In this document: positions 33,001-45,000 of the stretch, piece by piece
How the letters are laid out: each line of letters opens with the position of its first letter
Position numbering within the stretch: the stretch's first letter is position 1
DNA from: Ciona intestinalis
Lineage: Eukaryota > Chordata > Ascidiacea > Phlebobranchia > Cionidae
Direction of reading: 5' to 3'
DNA length: 64,000 nucleotides
Assembly: GCF_000224145.3 (NCBI RefSeq)
Contig: NC_020171.2
Span: forward strand, 2,194,619 to 2,258,618
Position numbers and translations under genes: made by a program
Notes under the pieces: generated by a model
Seen by the model: the letters and a program-made list of their open reading frames with translations, nothing else
What the model was told of the DNA's origin: nothing
The model's database searches: none

Positions 33001-36000
33001 TCAGAGGATCAAATCCCACTGGAGGAACTTCATGTTCGATCTAAGATGATTGACATGGTAGCAGAGGTGATTGGATATTTTGTATTTGTTTTATATAAGG
33101 GTAAGGTATTCAGTCAGTCACCTGAGACCTGGGATGTAGGCTTATTGGTCCCAGTCCATTCTATAGGGATGAGGTCTTCAGTGAGGCACTCCTGAGACCT
33201 GGAATGTAGGTCTATTACCCTAACATCCAGGGAGCTACCATCTAGACTCCACTGAGACAGTTTATAGACACTTAATAATAGATATTGTATTCTATGAAGG
33301 TGAGGTGTACAGTAGGCACACCTGAGATCTAGAACGTTGGCTTATTGGTTCCAGTTATTACAGATTTTTGGGAAAAAATAGTCATTTTATTTATTTATTA
33401 ATCACAAAACTTACCTAGAATATTTTTTATTCAACCTTTATAAACTAAAGTCACATGATATCCAAACAGGTTGTAGTCCTGCAGCAATACACCAACACTT
33501 CCACTGCAACATTTGAAGCTAAATATGTTTTCCCTTTGGATGATTCGGCAGCAGTTTGCGGGTTTGAAGCATTTATTAACGGGAAACATGTAATTGGAAA
33601 GGTAAGACTTATTTGAGATTTGTTTTTTTACTATTTATGGCGTTTCTACTATCTGTAGAGTTTAAATAGTAGAATGTAACTGTATCACATTTATTAACTG
33701 GAAACATGTAATTGGGAATTGGGAAGGTAGGGACTTATTTAAGATATTTTTAGTATTTATGGTGTGTTTCTGTAGCCTAATTTGTTGGTGTGTTAGATTA
33801 CAATTAATGTTTTGCAATAATTTGTCTGTTTTTGATGCTTTTTTATGAAATTTTGCTTTTAAGTATATTTGCAAAATATGTAACATTAATTCTAAAAATA
33901 AACCAGTTAAACCAGTCTTTTTAGGTTATTTTATTTGCTCTAAGTTGTATGGTTTTATGTTTTTAAGTCAAGGAAATATTACTTTGTTTTTAAATATTTT
34001 CCCCTCATTCTAGGTAAAAGAGAAAGAAGTCGCCCATAAGGAATACAAGGAAGCTGTGGCAGCTGGACATGGAGCTTATTTAATGGATGAAGAAAGAGCT
34101 GTAAGTTGTTGTAACTAAACTAATGGATATTTATTTTACTGTGGCGGCCTGCCACGTGTGTGTGCGCCGACGCGTACACGAGTGCCTTTTATCCCACGAT
34201 AATCTATCATATAAATACCGCGTCTCGTGTTCATTCGCCCTCAAAGTTTACCGCTCGCAATACAACATACCGCATCCGCTACATTACAATAATTTTAATT
34301 ACTTTATAAAGTTTATAGTTTGTACTAAGTATATGGTTTAATGTACTTGCTAAATGTTTGTTTTTTTGAACCAAAGAAAATATGTCATATATAGTAGGGT
34401 GGGGAAAGATGGGACACTTTTAGCAAATAATATCCAAACATCCTGGTTTTGTTTTAAACAATTAACAACGGTCTATAGGAGTTGTGAGGATACGATTTTA
34501 TATTTCTTTGAATGTACTTTGTTTACTACCAAAATGGACAGAAAAATAAAATGAAAGGTGTCCCATCTTCCCCCACCCTACTATATATAATAAAACTCGT
34601 GCCCTAATGTACAAATCACTCTTTCTATAATACATACCCCAAGGTCTCTGTGTAGGTTTTAATTTTTAAACTCTTTTTACGGAAATTAAACAGTACAATT
34701 TTTCAGAATGTAAAGCTAGTTTTTTTACAAGAATTAACAAACAATTTTTTCAGGATGTATTCACCATCAGTATTGGCAACCTTCCCCCGAAAGCTAAAGT
34801 TGTGATAAAGATAACTTATGTGGCTGAGTTGTCTATGGTGTCTAACAATGGTCTTGAGAGCATCCAGTTTAAGCTGCCTGGATCCATAGCACCTAATGTG
34901 CGTGAAAACACCCTGATAAAAGGACCTGTGACGCAGTATGCAGTGGACAGGGTAACAGTACAGGAGTCTGCTGTAAGGTGGGTACTGATCATGTTTTGGA
35001 AGGATATGATAACTGTTATAGGTCTTGGGGTATCGGGCCAATTCTTGCCTATTGTCACCCTTAGAATAGAAATTACATTGTTCATTAAACTTTGCATTAA
35101 AACTTTCTATCCTTATCAATGAAAAAAAGTTTCAGCATGTTATCGAAATTGTAAAATATGAATTTACATTCATGTTATACCTTGTCATAAGGTGCCTGCT
35201 TACTATCAAGGTACACCACATGCTCACTGTCAAGGTATAATAGCTTATAACAGCCATCTAGCTTCTTTAGAGAGAACTAGCCACTTGCTTTTAATAAATG
35301 TAACTTATTTATCTTCGCATGGCGGGGCAACAACAGTCGTTATAACACAGGTGTTCTGTTTCATACACCTTGTGCCCGCTTATGAGTTACCACGTATGTA
35401 ACTTGTTTATACGTGCGTGGCAGGGCAACAACAGTCGTTATAACACAGGTGTTCTGTTTCATACACCTTGTGCCCGCTTATGAATTTCCATGTATTTTAC
35501 TTTGTTTATACGTGCGTGGCAGGGCAACAACAGTCATTATAACACGGGTGTTCTGTTTAATACACCTTGTGCCCGCTTATGAATTACCATGCATGTTACT
35601 TTGTGGGTGATAATGACATTAACTTATAGGAAATCTTCTCTAGTCTTGTCCATAGAAATGCCATTCAGTATTCGTAAACTTGAGTGCACGACCCACAAAG
35701 TTTTAATCAAGGTAACAAGTAACAACTGTTTATTAGAAAAATTAAGTTTGAATACCATATCCCTTCTTAAGCTTTATCATGTATTATACAAGGTGTGAAC
35801 TGTTTTATAAAAACGTCTCAGTTAAGTTATAACATAGACAAAAAAAATATTTTACTCACCCCCGAAAAACACTGTTTTACACAAATATTTGCTTATAACT
35901 CTTTAGCGACGACTCGTTTGGCCAACAACGAGCAGCAACATTATATATACTTTAAGCATTTAAAATAGTTTTGTTGCATAAAGAATATGTATAATGTTAC

Positions 36001-39000
36001 TTCTGAACTCTTCAGCAAACCGATACAAAGGCGACGATACGTTTGGCCAACAACGAGCAGTTGGGTGGGGGTGGGTTCAACTTCCTGGTCGGGTTGGCTG
36101 AGGTTCACGTGCCCCGTATGTGGGTGGAGGAGGATGATGATGGGGTGGGGGGTCAGGTGGGTGTTTCAGTGGGTGTAACTTATTTATCTTTGCGTGGCGG
36201 AGCAATGATAGTCAATATAATTTATAACACAGGTGTTCTATTTCATACACAGGTGGTGTGTAGCTGTATAAGTGAATGAATGAATGATAGTAGTTAAAGA
36301 ATTAGATGTTCTGTTTCACACACCTGGTGCCTGCGTACAAGTTACCACCTATGTAACTTTGTGGGTGATTGTCTTTATGTATGGCTGACGACTTGGGCAC
36401 CCATTAATGACCACTGGGTTGGAGCATTTGCCATTAAGTGTCTTCCCTCAAGAACACATACACCCACAATGGTAGCAGTATTGAGCATTGAACCCGGTAT
36501 CTTTGTTTACAAACTGTGCCCAGTCTCAGGCATGAACATTAAATTCTCTTTTATCTTTCAGGCTTGCATGCTTGCCTTCTACCCTGAGTTTGAAGTAGAA
36601 CCTGTCACCAACTACAGAGCCATAATTCTAATAGATATGTCGCAATCTATGAAAGGAGAGGGTGGGAAACTGGAAACTTATTCAAAGAAGGTAAAAGTTT
36701 GGTTGTAGTTTGTCTTACCTAGTAGTCTCTACTCTCTATATATTTTACTTTACAACAACCGTCATTGCAAAGATTTAATAAGTCGAGATCACTAAAAGTT
36801 ATAAAACTACATTTTACTTGCACACTATTCATTTTTTATTGATACATACTTGGTCACTGCTAAATAGATAAATAGATAACTTATTCGACAAACTGTAATC
36901 TGAATGCCAGTAATGAGCTAACTTTGGCCAACATCCCAGATCCCATGAAGTGTCACCTGTGGCCTCATTCATATAGAATATAATCTTAACCTATATGCTG
37001 ATATAACTGACTGTTGCTGTAATAGGCAAACACTAATCTACAAATACATATGAATTGCTCCAACCAAGTGGTCACTAATAATTATATACAGATATCACTC
37101 ATGATATTGAAGCAACTGCCCAAGAACTGCTTGGTTAATATTGTAAAGTTTGGATCATCATATCAAGAGTTGTTTGTATATGAACAAGTGTTGAGTGAAA
37201 ATGTGGTTTGGGAGAAATCGGTGGAATTTATTCAGGTAATGTGTGTGTGTGTTTGTGTATGTAACACCTTTACGGTGTAATTATACAAGAGGCTCACTGT
37301 TGAGTTATAACATGAGTGTCTTCTTTTACACCAGACACACATGGTGTATTCATACATCTCATGCTCACTGTTGAGTTATAACATGGGTGTCTTCTTATAC
37401 ACCAGATACACATGGTGTATTCATACACCTCATGCTCACTGTCCACTTTTAGTCTTGCGAAGAATTTAGAAGAATATTTTTTGGAATTATACCAGTTTAA
37501 ACAACGTTTTTTTCGAATAACATCTAAAAAGTACAATAATAAGTCTTTGTGTAAATTCTCAGTCTTGCTATGCAAACATGGGAGCTTCAGAAGTTTGGCG
37601 ACCTTTGACCTCACTGTCATGGGTCAACGATTACGAAGGCACTGACAGATTATCGAATATATTCTTGGTAAGCGACGGACAACTGGGTGAAGAGAAACGA
37701 ACATTAGATGTCGCTGCTATGTTGGGGGGTGGGCGCAAGAGTCGCGTGTTCACTTTTAGCTTGGGGTGAGTTCCTGTTTGTTGAGTTTTTGTATTTTTGT
37801 AGCTAGGTATTTATATGTTCTATATGGGTGAGGTCCTTGTTGTGAACCTGGAGATTAAGACCAGAGTTGTTCCATTACCCCAACACTGTATATACACATT
37901 CTATTCTATATGGGTGAGGTCCTACAGTGAGGTATGCCATGGGACCTGGGATTTAGACCAGAGTTGGCCCATTACCACAACATTGTATATGCACATTCTA
38001 TTCTATATAAGTGAGGTCCTACAGTGAGGCATGTCATGGGACCTGGGATTTGAACCAAAGTTGGTCCATTACCCCAACATTGTATATGCACATTTTATTC
38101 TACATTTTTTGACTGTTTTGTTATAAAACAACAACTATTCCTGATTGTTTCGTAAACTTTTTAACAACAATTTCTAACAATATATCATATAAATACACCC
38201 CAGCACCAAAGCCAAAGTTCCATTGCATTTACATTACCATTTTTTAACTTTATTTGTAATTTCTAATATTACATTACGTGATAACTTATCATAAATCCAC
38301 CACCTTAGCTCAACAACCAACATTTACACCTGTTTAGCATTAATTTTTCCCACGTTTTAACTGTTATTTTGCAAGAATTCAGTGCATTTAATTTAAAGTT
38401 CCTAATTTTGTATCATATAAATCCACCACCTCAGCACCACAGCAAACCAGTATCTACTAAAGAAGATATCCCGATCATCAGGTGGTTCGCATGAACATTT
38501 CGCATTCGATGCTAAATCCAAATGGGAACGAAAGGTAAGTTTAAACATTGCTTTTTAAATTTGGATGAATGAATATATGTGTCTGTCTGCGCTGTTGAGC
38601 CTGTTGTACTAATATAAGTATGAGTTGTGTGTTATATGTGTCTTTCTGCACTGTTTTACTCTCTTTTTCTGTGGGGTCTACTGTTGCCAGATTTAGTCAG
38701 TCACTACTATAGTGCATTTTGCTCTTCGAACCTGGCAACAAAGTTTGGAGCAAAATGAAAGTAGCTGTACAACAACGAGTCGTTACAACTTATGGAAAAA
38801 ACAGAGTATAGAACCTATTCGAAAAAAAGCATGACCGTTACACCCTGCAGATAATAATGTAATAAATCATTTGATTTAAAAGGTTTAATGTTATAATCAA
38901 AAGTATTAAAAGGTCTCACTGTTAGTGTAAAAAATATATAGTTAAAAAAATTCATGAAAAAATAAACAAATTTCTGATTTTTGCCAAAAATTAAACTAAA

Positions 39001-42000
39001 CAGTGTTTCCAAATATAAACCCATTTTCCACCAGGTCTCACAGCAGTTAGAGAAAGCTCAACAGCCAGTGTTGACCGATATAAAAGTGAATTGGAAAACA
39101 TATAATGAGAATGAGGAGACTCAGGTGTCATCTGCTTTACCCAAGCAAGCACCGGAATATATAAGTTCACTATTCAACCAATCAAGAGTTGTCGTGTACG
39201 GGTTTGTACCTCACTGTAGGCAGGTGAGTGCATTTTTAATGAATGAATGAATCAATGAATGAATGAATGTAACTAGCTTATTCTCCTCTGGCCGGAAAAA
39301 GACAGTCGCTATAACACGGGTGTTCATACACCTCGTGCCCGCTTATGTAAATTAATTATCCTCGCATGCAACGGCAATCGTTATAACATGTGTGTTCTGT
39401 TTCATACACCTCGTGCCCGCTTACAAGTTACCACGTATTTATTTTACTTATCCTCGCATGGCTGTCTCTTATAGCATAGAAAATGGTAAAACCACCCTAA
39501 TATACTTCCTCATAAAACTTTTCAGGCAGAATTGTCGGCCAAAATTTGTGGTAAAGAAATTTCTACAGTTGTGTCTGTTAGTGAACTGAGTGTTACTAAA
39601 GGCAAGGTGAGAAAAATGTTTGAATATTTTTATTAAATTCCTATATCTTTGTCTAATATACTTTCATGTATATGGGATATCCTATGCATAAAAGCTCTAT
39701 GTTGTTTTGAAGAGATAAATATAAACCTCTAGCCAAGAGGTTATTGGTTCAAGGCTCGATGCTGCTACCATTGTAAGCGTGTGTATCCTAGCCAAGACAC
39801 TTAACGTTAATTGCTCCAACTCAGTGGTCACTAAAGGGTTGCCTGAATTGTCATCTATACAAAGAAGAAAAAAGGCCAAAAATTGAAACTATATGTAATT
39901 TTTTTTAGACCCTGCACCGAGATTAATATTATTATTCTAGAACAAATTGGGGCGATAAAAAATGAAAACATGTCTCATCTTACCCCACCCTACTATAAGT
40001 GCAAAACTTTTAGACCCTGCACCATCTTACCTCACGTGCGCTGATCCGAGACTATGAAGACGGGTTGCATCATTTATCACCACTAGAGCGCGCTGAAGCA
40101 AAGAAATTACGAAAACCTCATATTATAGAAATGAGTGTAAAGCATTCAGTTGTCTCTCCTTATACTTCATTTGTGGCTGTGGAAGAAAGAAAAAAGGTTT
40201 CTCTTTTTCAGCCTTTTTCCTTTTTTACTTCAGTTCTCTTTTTTTGCAATTTTTCAGAGCCATTTCCTTTTTTTTCAGTATAGTTTTTAATATTTTAAAC
40301 TACTTCAATGTTTTTTTTCAAGTTTCTAAAGATTTAATCTGCTTTTTTTCTACTTTTCTAATATTTTTTCAAGTTGTCAAAATTTAAACTTGTTTTATAA
40401 AGTTAAAACATTTAAATTTGTTAATTTTTACGTCTTTTTTTCAAAATTTTCAACTTAATTTGCTTATTTTTTGTTTCCCCCCAAGGATGAAGTGATAAGC
40501 AAAGGACCCAGCATCACTGAACTCCTGGATGAATTCACGGACGATCTCATTCCAGAGATTGGATGGGAGAGTGAAGATCAGGACATGGTGCGTTTGTTTA
40601 TATAGTGTGGCGGGGGAAGATGGGACATGTTTTCATTCTATGTTGCCGTCCCAATTAGTTGTAAACTAAGAATATTCAAAAAGTTATATAACCGAAGGCT
40701 CTTGACTTTGAAATATTATTGTTAAATGTCAGAATATTTGCATATTGTGCGCTAAAGGTGTCCCAACATTTGAGTTGAAATATACTCTGTGTTTGCTCAA
40801 CCCATGAGAATAAATACCTCATCATATTCTTAACTCAACAGCCCGCAGAGAACATAGAAGAACTTCTAAAATCAGCAGAGACAGCTTACTACAGATCTGT
40901 AAGAGAATCTGTGCGTATATTTGAAGCAGCTGAGGAAATGGCATATTGTGAAGATAAACCTGTTTACTGGCAAGCACAAATCATAACAACTATGTTGAAG
41001 CTGGGACTAGATGTTAAAATATCTGGTGAGTGTGTTGTTATATGACTTGCCCAGAGTTTACCGATTGAAGGCTTAACGCTACTACCATTCCAGTGTATGT
41101 GTAATTGGGCACAACACTTAAGGGCAATTGCCCTGCCACTCAAGGATAAATAAGTTACACTCAGTCATAAAACCAGCTTTTTTTAAATAATTGAATGAAT
41201 GTAACTTATTTATTGCGTGGCAGAGCAACGACAGTTATAATATGGTATACACCTCGTGTCGGCTTACAAGTTACCAGGACTGACTTTTTGTAATTAAAAC
41301 TGCAACAATTTTAATGTTTTTGAAAACTAATGTCTTATTTTCAATACTTTTTATTTTTGACAGTTGACTTTTTGGAAGAGCTACGCTTATACATGCAAGA
41401 ACTTGAGCGTGAAGAAGAAGGGAAAGGAAAAGATCTCGTTTACTCCACACTACTACACAATGTTCCTGGGTTTGACCAATCTATAGACCTTTACACCAAG
41501 ATTGACATTGCAAGATGTTTGTTGTATGCTGAGGGTGACTTACCGGAGGATACTGGAAACTCTATTGAGGTTGTACAACGCTTGATGTTAGAACATTTAG
41601 ATGAGACATATCCAAGGCATATAGGAGTATTTGGAACTGAGGGAAATGAAAGTGGACCATCAGGTTTGTAAATAAGATCCAAGGGTTTAAGTTAGAAAAT
41701 GCATTGAACGAGAGGATAAATAAGTTACATTTATTTAATTAAACATAAAACTTGTTGTTGGCGGGGAAACCACAGTCATTTTGTTACCATGTAGGTAACT
41801 TTGTGGGTGTTTGGTTTTTATATTATGACTAACAATTTAAACAACCCATTAGTGAACACTGGGTTGAAACAAATGTCGTTAAGTGTATCGCCCAAGGACA
41901 CATAAACCCACAATGGTAGCAACGACGAACCTTGAACCAATTACCTCTGGGTTAGAGGCAGGCTTGCTAACACTATTCCATATGCACCTATGCCAACTGT

Positions 42001-45000
42001 TATGTTCGTCCCTTATTATATTTAACTGATAAAACATCTACAACCTTTTCTATTATTCCAGATATATTTGCTGATACTGGTGCAGATGCCTTCCAAGATG
42101 AAACTGCAGTGTATTTGGAGGCAGATTCTGAAAGTAGTGAAAGCGACCATGTATCGGAATATATGGGAGCAAACATATGTGATGATGTGTATGGTGAAGA
42201 CACGTATGATAATATAATGTGGGGTGGAACTTCTACTGATGATTCAGTTGATAACTCCTCAAGTTCGGATGTAGATTCAAATTTATCCGATGGTAGTTTG
42301 GTGATACATAGTTCATTGGATTCAACAAATCGCACTGTTTTACGTGGGGGTGGTGGTCCTGGAGAAGTACTTAGTGATGAAGAAACATCAGATAACTGTG
42401 ATTCTTCTGGTGAATCTTCTGCTTCCTATAATGAAAAACGGAGACGTTCATTTGAAGCAATGATTTCAGACCCAAATCGCACTGTTTTACGTGGGGGTGG
42501 TGGAAAAAGTAGTGAATCTTATAGCGATTCTTTTAATTCTCCTGGAGAAAGAACGAGTACCTTATTACAAGCCAAGGTTTTAAATCTAAAAGAGCTTCGT
42601 GTTTTAACTGGTGATGGCCCTGGACCAATGCCTACAAACAAAAGAACAACAGAAACTGATGGTTTGTCTGCACAATCTTCTGGTTTTTGTGGTCAATCCT
42701 TTGGCTCTGGCGAACCAGTTATAAGATTAGCAAAAGGTAAAGCTTTACAGCATTTGGTATCGAACAGACTCCAAGTAGCTAGGAGGTTGCGCCACGAGTC
42801 CAGGGAGCGAGATATGCCAGAAAGAAGAAGTTTTGATGGTCGACATGTTAGTTCTTCTGCTAAACCACAAGTATCAGGTATGGGTCTTCAAAGGGGTCCC
42901 GGCCCAGTTGGTGGGAAAACTACTAAACCTATGGCTACAGACCAAAAAGCACCAGAAGAAGACTTTGGTTTATATGGTATATCTTTTTCTGATGATGATG
43001 AATCACAAAATAGATTGTTATCAGCTGAGATTTCAGTTCCAATTCGGCGTTCTGTATTAGCTCGCGGCGGTACTGTGCCAATGTCAAGTGCGCAAGAAAA
43101 ATCAAAAGATTTTGATGGTTATGAAGATAGGCCAACTGGTGTGACAAGACAACTACATCTGTTACGAAGTGGTTCTTCTGGTGTTTCTGGTGCAAACAAA
43201 ATACCAACACAAGTTTCTGCTGGTCAAGAGGATTTGTCTACTCGTGCAAGCGTATTTGGTTTATCTGCAACTGGTGTTGCTTTTGGTTCCTCTAAACCGA
43301 CACCACCAAAAGTATTCCCACCTAAGGCACCATTTAGTTTTGGGTCACAGGCACCAAAATCTCTGGGTTCATTGTTTACTGCTCAATCTGGTGCACCAGT
43401 AGCATTCGGTGCTCAACCAATAACTGGTCTTTTTGGTTCCAGCACACAAGAAAAACCAACAGGTTTAGATGCGCCTGGTTTCTCATTTAATATTGGCGCC
43501 GATAAAGTTCCAATTCCAGCTTCAAAGGCAAGTTTTGCAAGTGCTTTTGGACAACCTAGGCAACAACAACAACAACAACAGTCACTAACTACACCTGATT
43601 CCCCTAGGGTCCAAACAGCAATTAGAGCTAGCCCCGCCATGCCACATCATCCTGGTTTCCGTTTTAAATTACAAAGCAACAAGCATGAGGGTAGTAGTGA
43701 CTTTCCTCAAATACAATCTGAATCTTCGGATAAGGGTTTCGCTCAAACCAGTGCAGTCACAATTGAAGATAAACAACAACAACAACAGAAACTACTACAA
43801 CCCCCACAGCAGCTACAACAGATACAACAACAACCACAACAACAGGAACAACAACCACAGAAAAAGATACAACTACAACAGCAACAACAGCAACCTGACT
43901 TTGCAAGTTTCCAGAGTCTTCAACCGCCACACTCACAACAACAACTGACTTGTGTCAGTGTTAGACGAAGACCGATGCATCCATCAACCAAAAAGAAGTC
44001 TTTAACCCCTCTACCCCCCTCGTTATCTACCCTACCACCCCCACCCCAAGCAGCAAGGACAACTGAGTCAAATCCTCCTAAAGAGATCACACAAGAGTTT
44101 GAAAACTTGCATGGTAAGTTAACATGCTAAGAAGAGAATATTGTGAGAATTGTTTTCAATGAATAGTTTTAGAATTGATGTAGCTGTTTTATCAGTTTTT
44201 AAAATTTAGGTTTGTATGCTAGATACTGATACCATTCACTATTGACAGTGTCCTTGGGCAAGACACCAAGTATTCACTTATTGGTTGTAGCACCCTAGGT
44301 GTTGAGATAAGGGTCAGCTCTGGTCTAAACCCCAGGTCCCATGGCATGCCTCACTGTAGGACCTCACCCATATAGAATAGAATGTGCATATACAATGTTG
44401 GGGTAATGAAACAACTCTGGCCTAATTCATAGTTTCCCATGAGGTGCCTCAGTGTAGGACCTCACCCATATAGAATAGAATGTACATATACAATGTTGGG
44501 GTAATAAATGTCAGTTTTTATTGCTTTTGCTACCAGGCATAATGTAATATATATAATTATAAAATATAATATATACATTAGCTTCTCTGGTAAAATCAAC
44601 TTTTCTTTCAAGGTTTTGCAAAGTTTGTTTTCATGGCAAATCAGGAAGATTTTACAAAAATTAGGTTGATTAAACGGGCAAGAAACGTAATGAAAGTAAG
44701 TGAAGTTTAATTCTATGTCCATATGAGGAGCCACATGCATATTATATAAACTGTGTTTGAATGGATGATATGTAACTTGTTTTGTTTCATACATACACAT
44801 AAGACAAACCTATTTTAGATTGAATGTAACTTATTTATCCTCGCATGGTGGGGTAGTGTCAGTCGTTTTAACACGAGTGATTTTTTTCATAGACCATGTT
44901 CCATCTTACGAGTTACCACGTATGTTACTTTGTGGGTGTTTAACTCTGAGTTGCTCCACCACGCAAAGATAAATAAGTGCAGTTGTTGTAAAATGTAAAG

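Larger units (their letters stand above)
32917..38534 (+). other. PARP4: PARP4 VIT and von Willebrand factor A domains (exons 13-22)
   Basis: The VIT domain shows YVFPLDDSAAVCGFEAFI, GKVKEKEVAHKEY, GHGAYLMDE and GNLPPKAKVVIKITYV. The vWA part shows AIILIDMSQSM, whose DMSQS fits the metal-binding DxSxS motif, then VNIVKFGSSYQELF and NIFLVSDGQL. This pair of domains is shared with inter-alpha-trypsin inhibitor heavy chains and defines PARP4 among PARPs. Confidence 0.9.

Noticed and set aside
42833..43948. Overlapping ORFs in other frames of the PARP4 large exon, including a Cys-run ORF on the minus strand
   Set aside because: Shadow frames of the long coding exon; the Cys run is the antisense of a CAA/CAG Gln tract.
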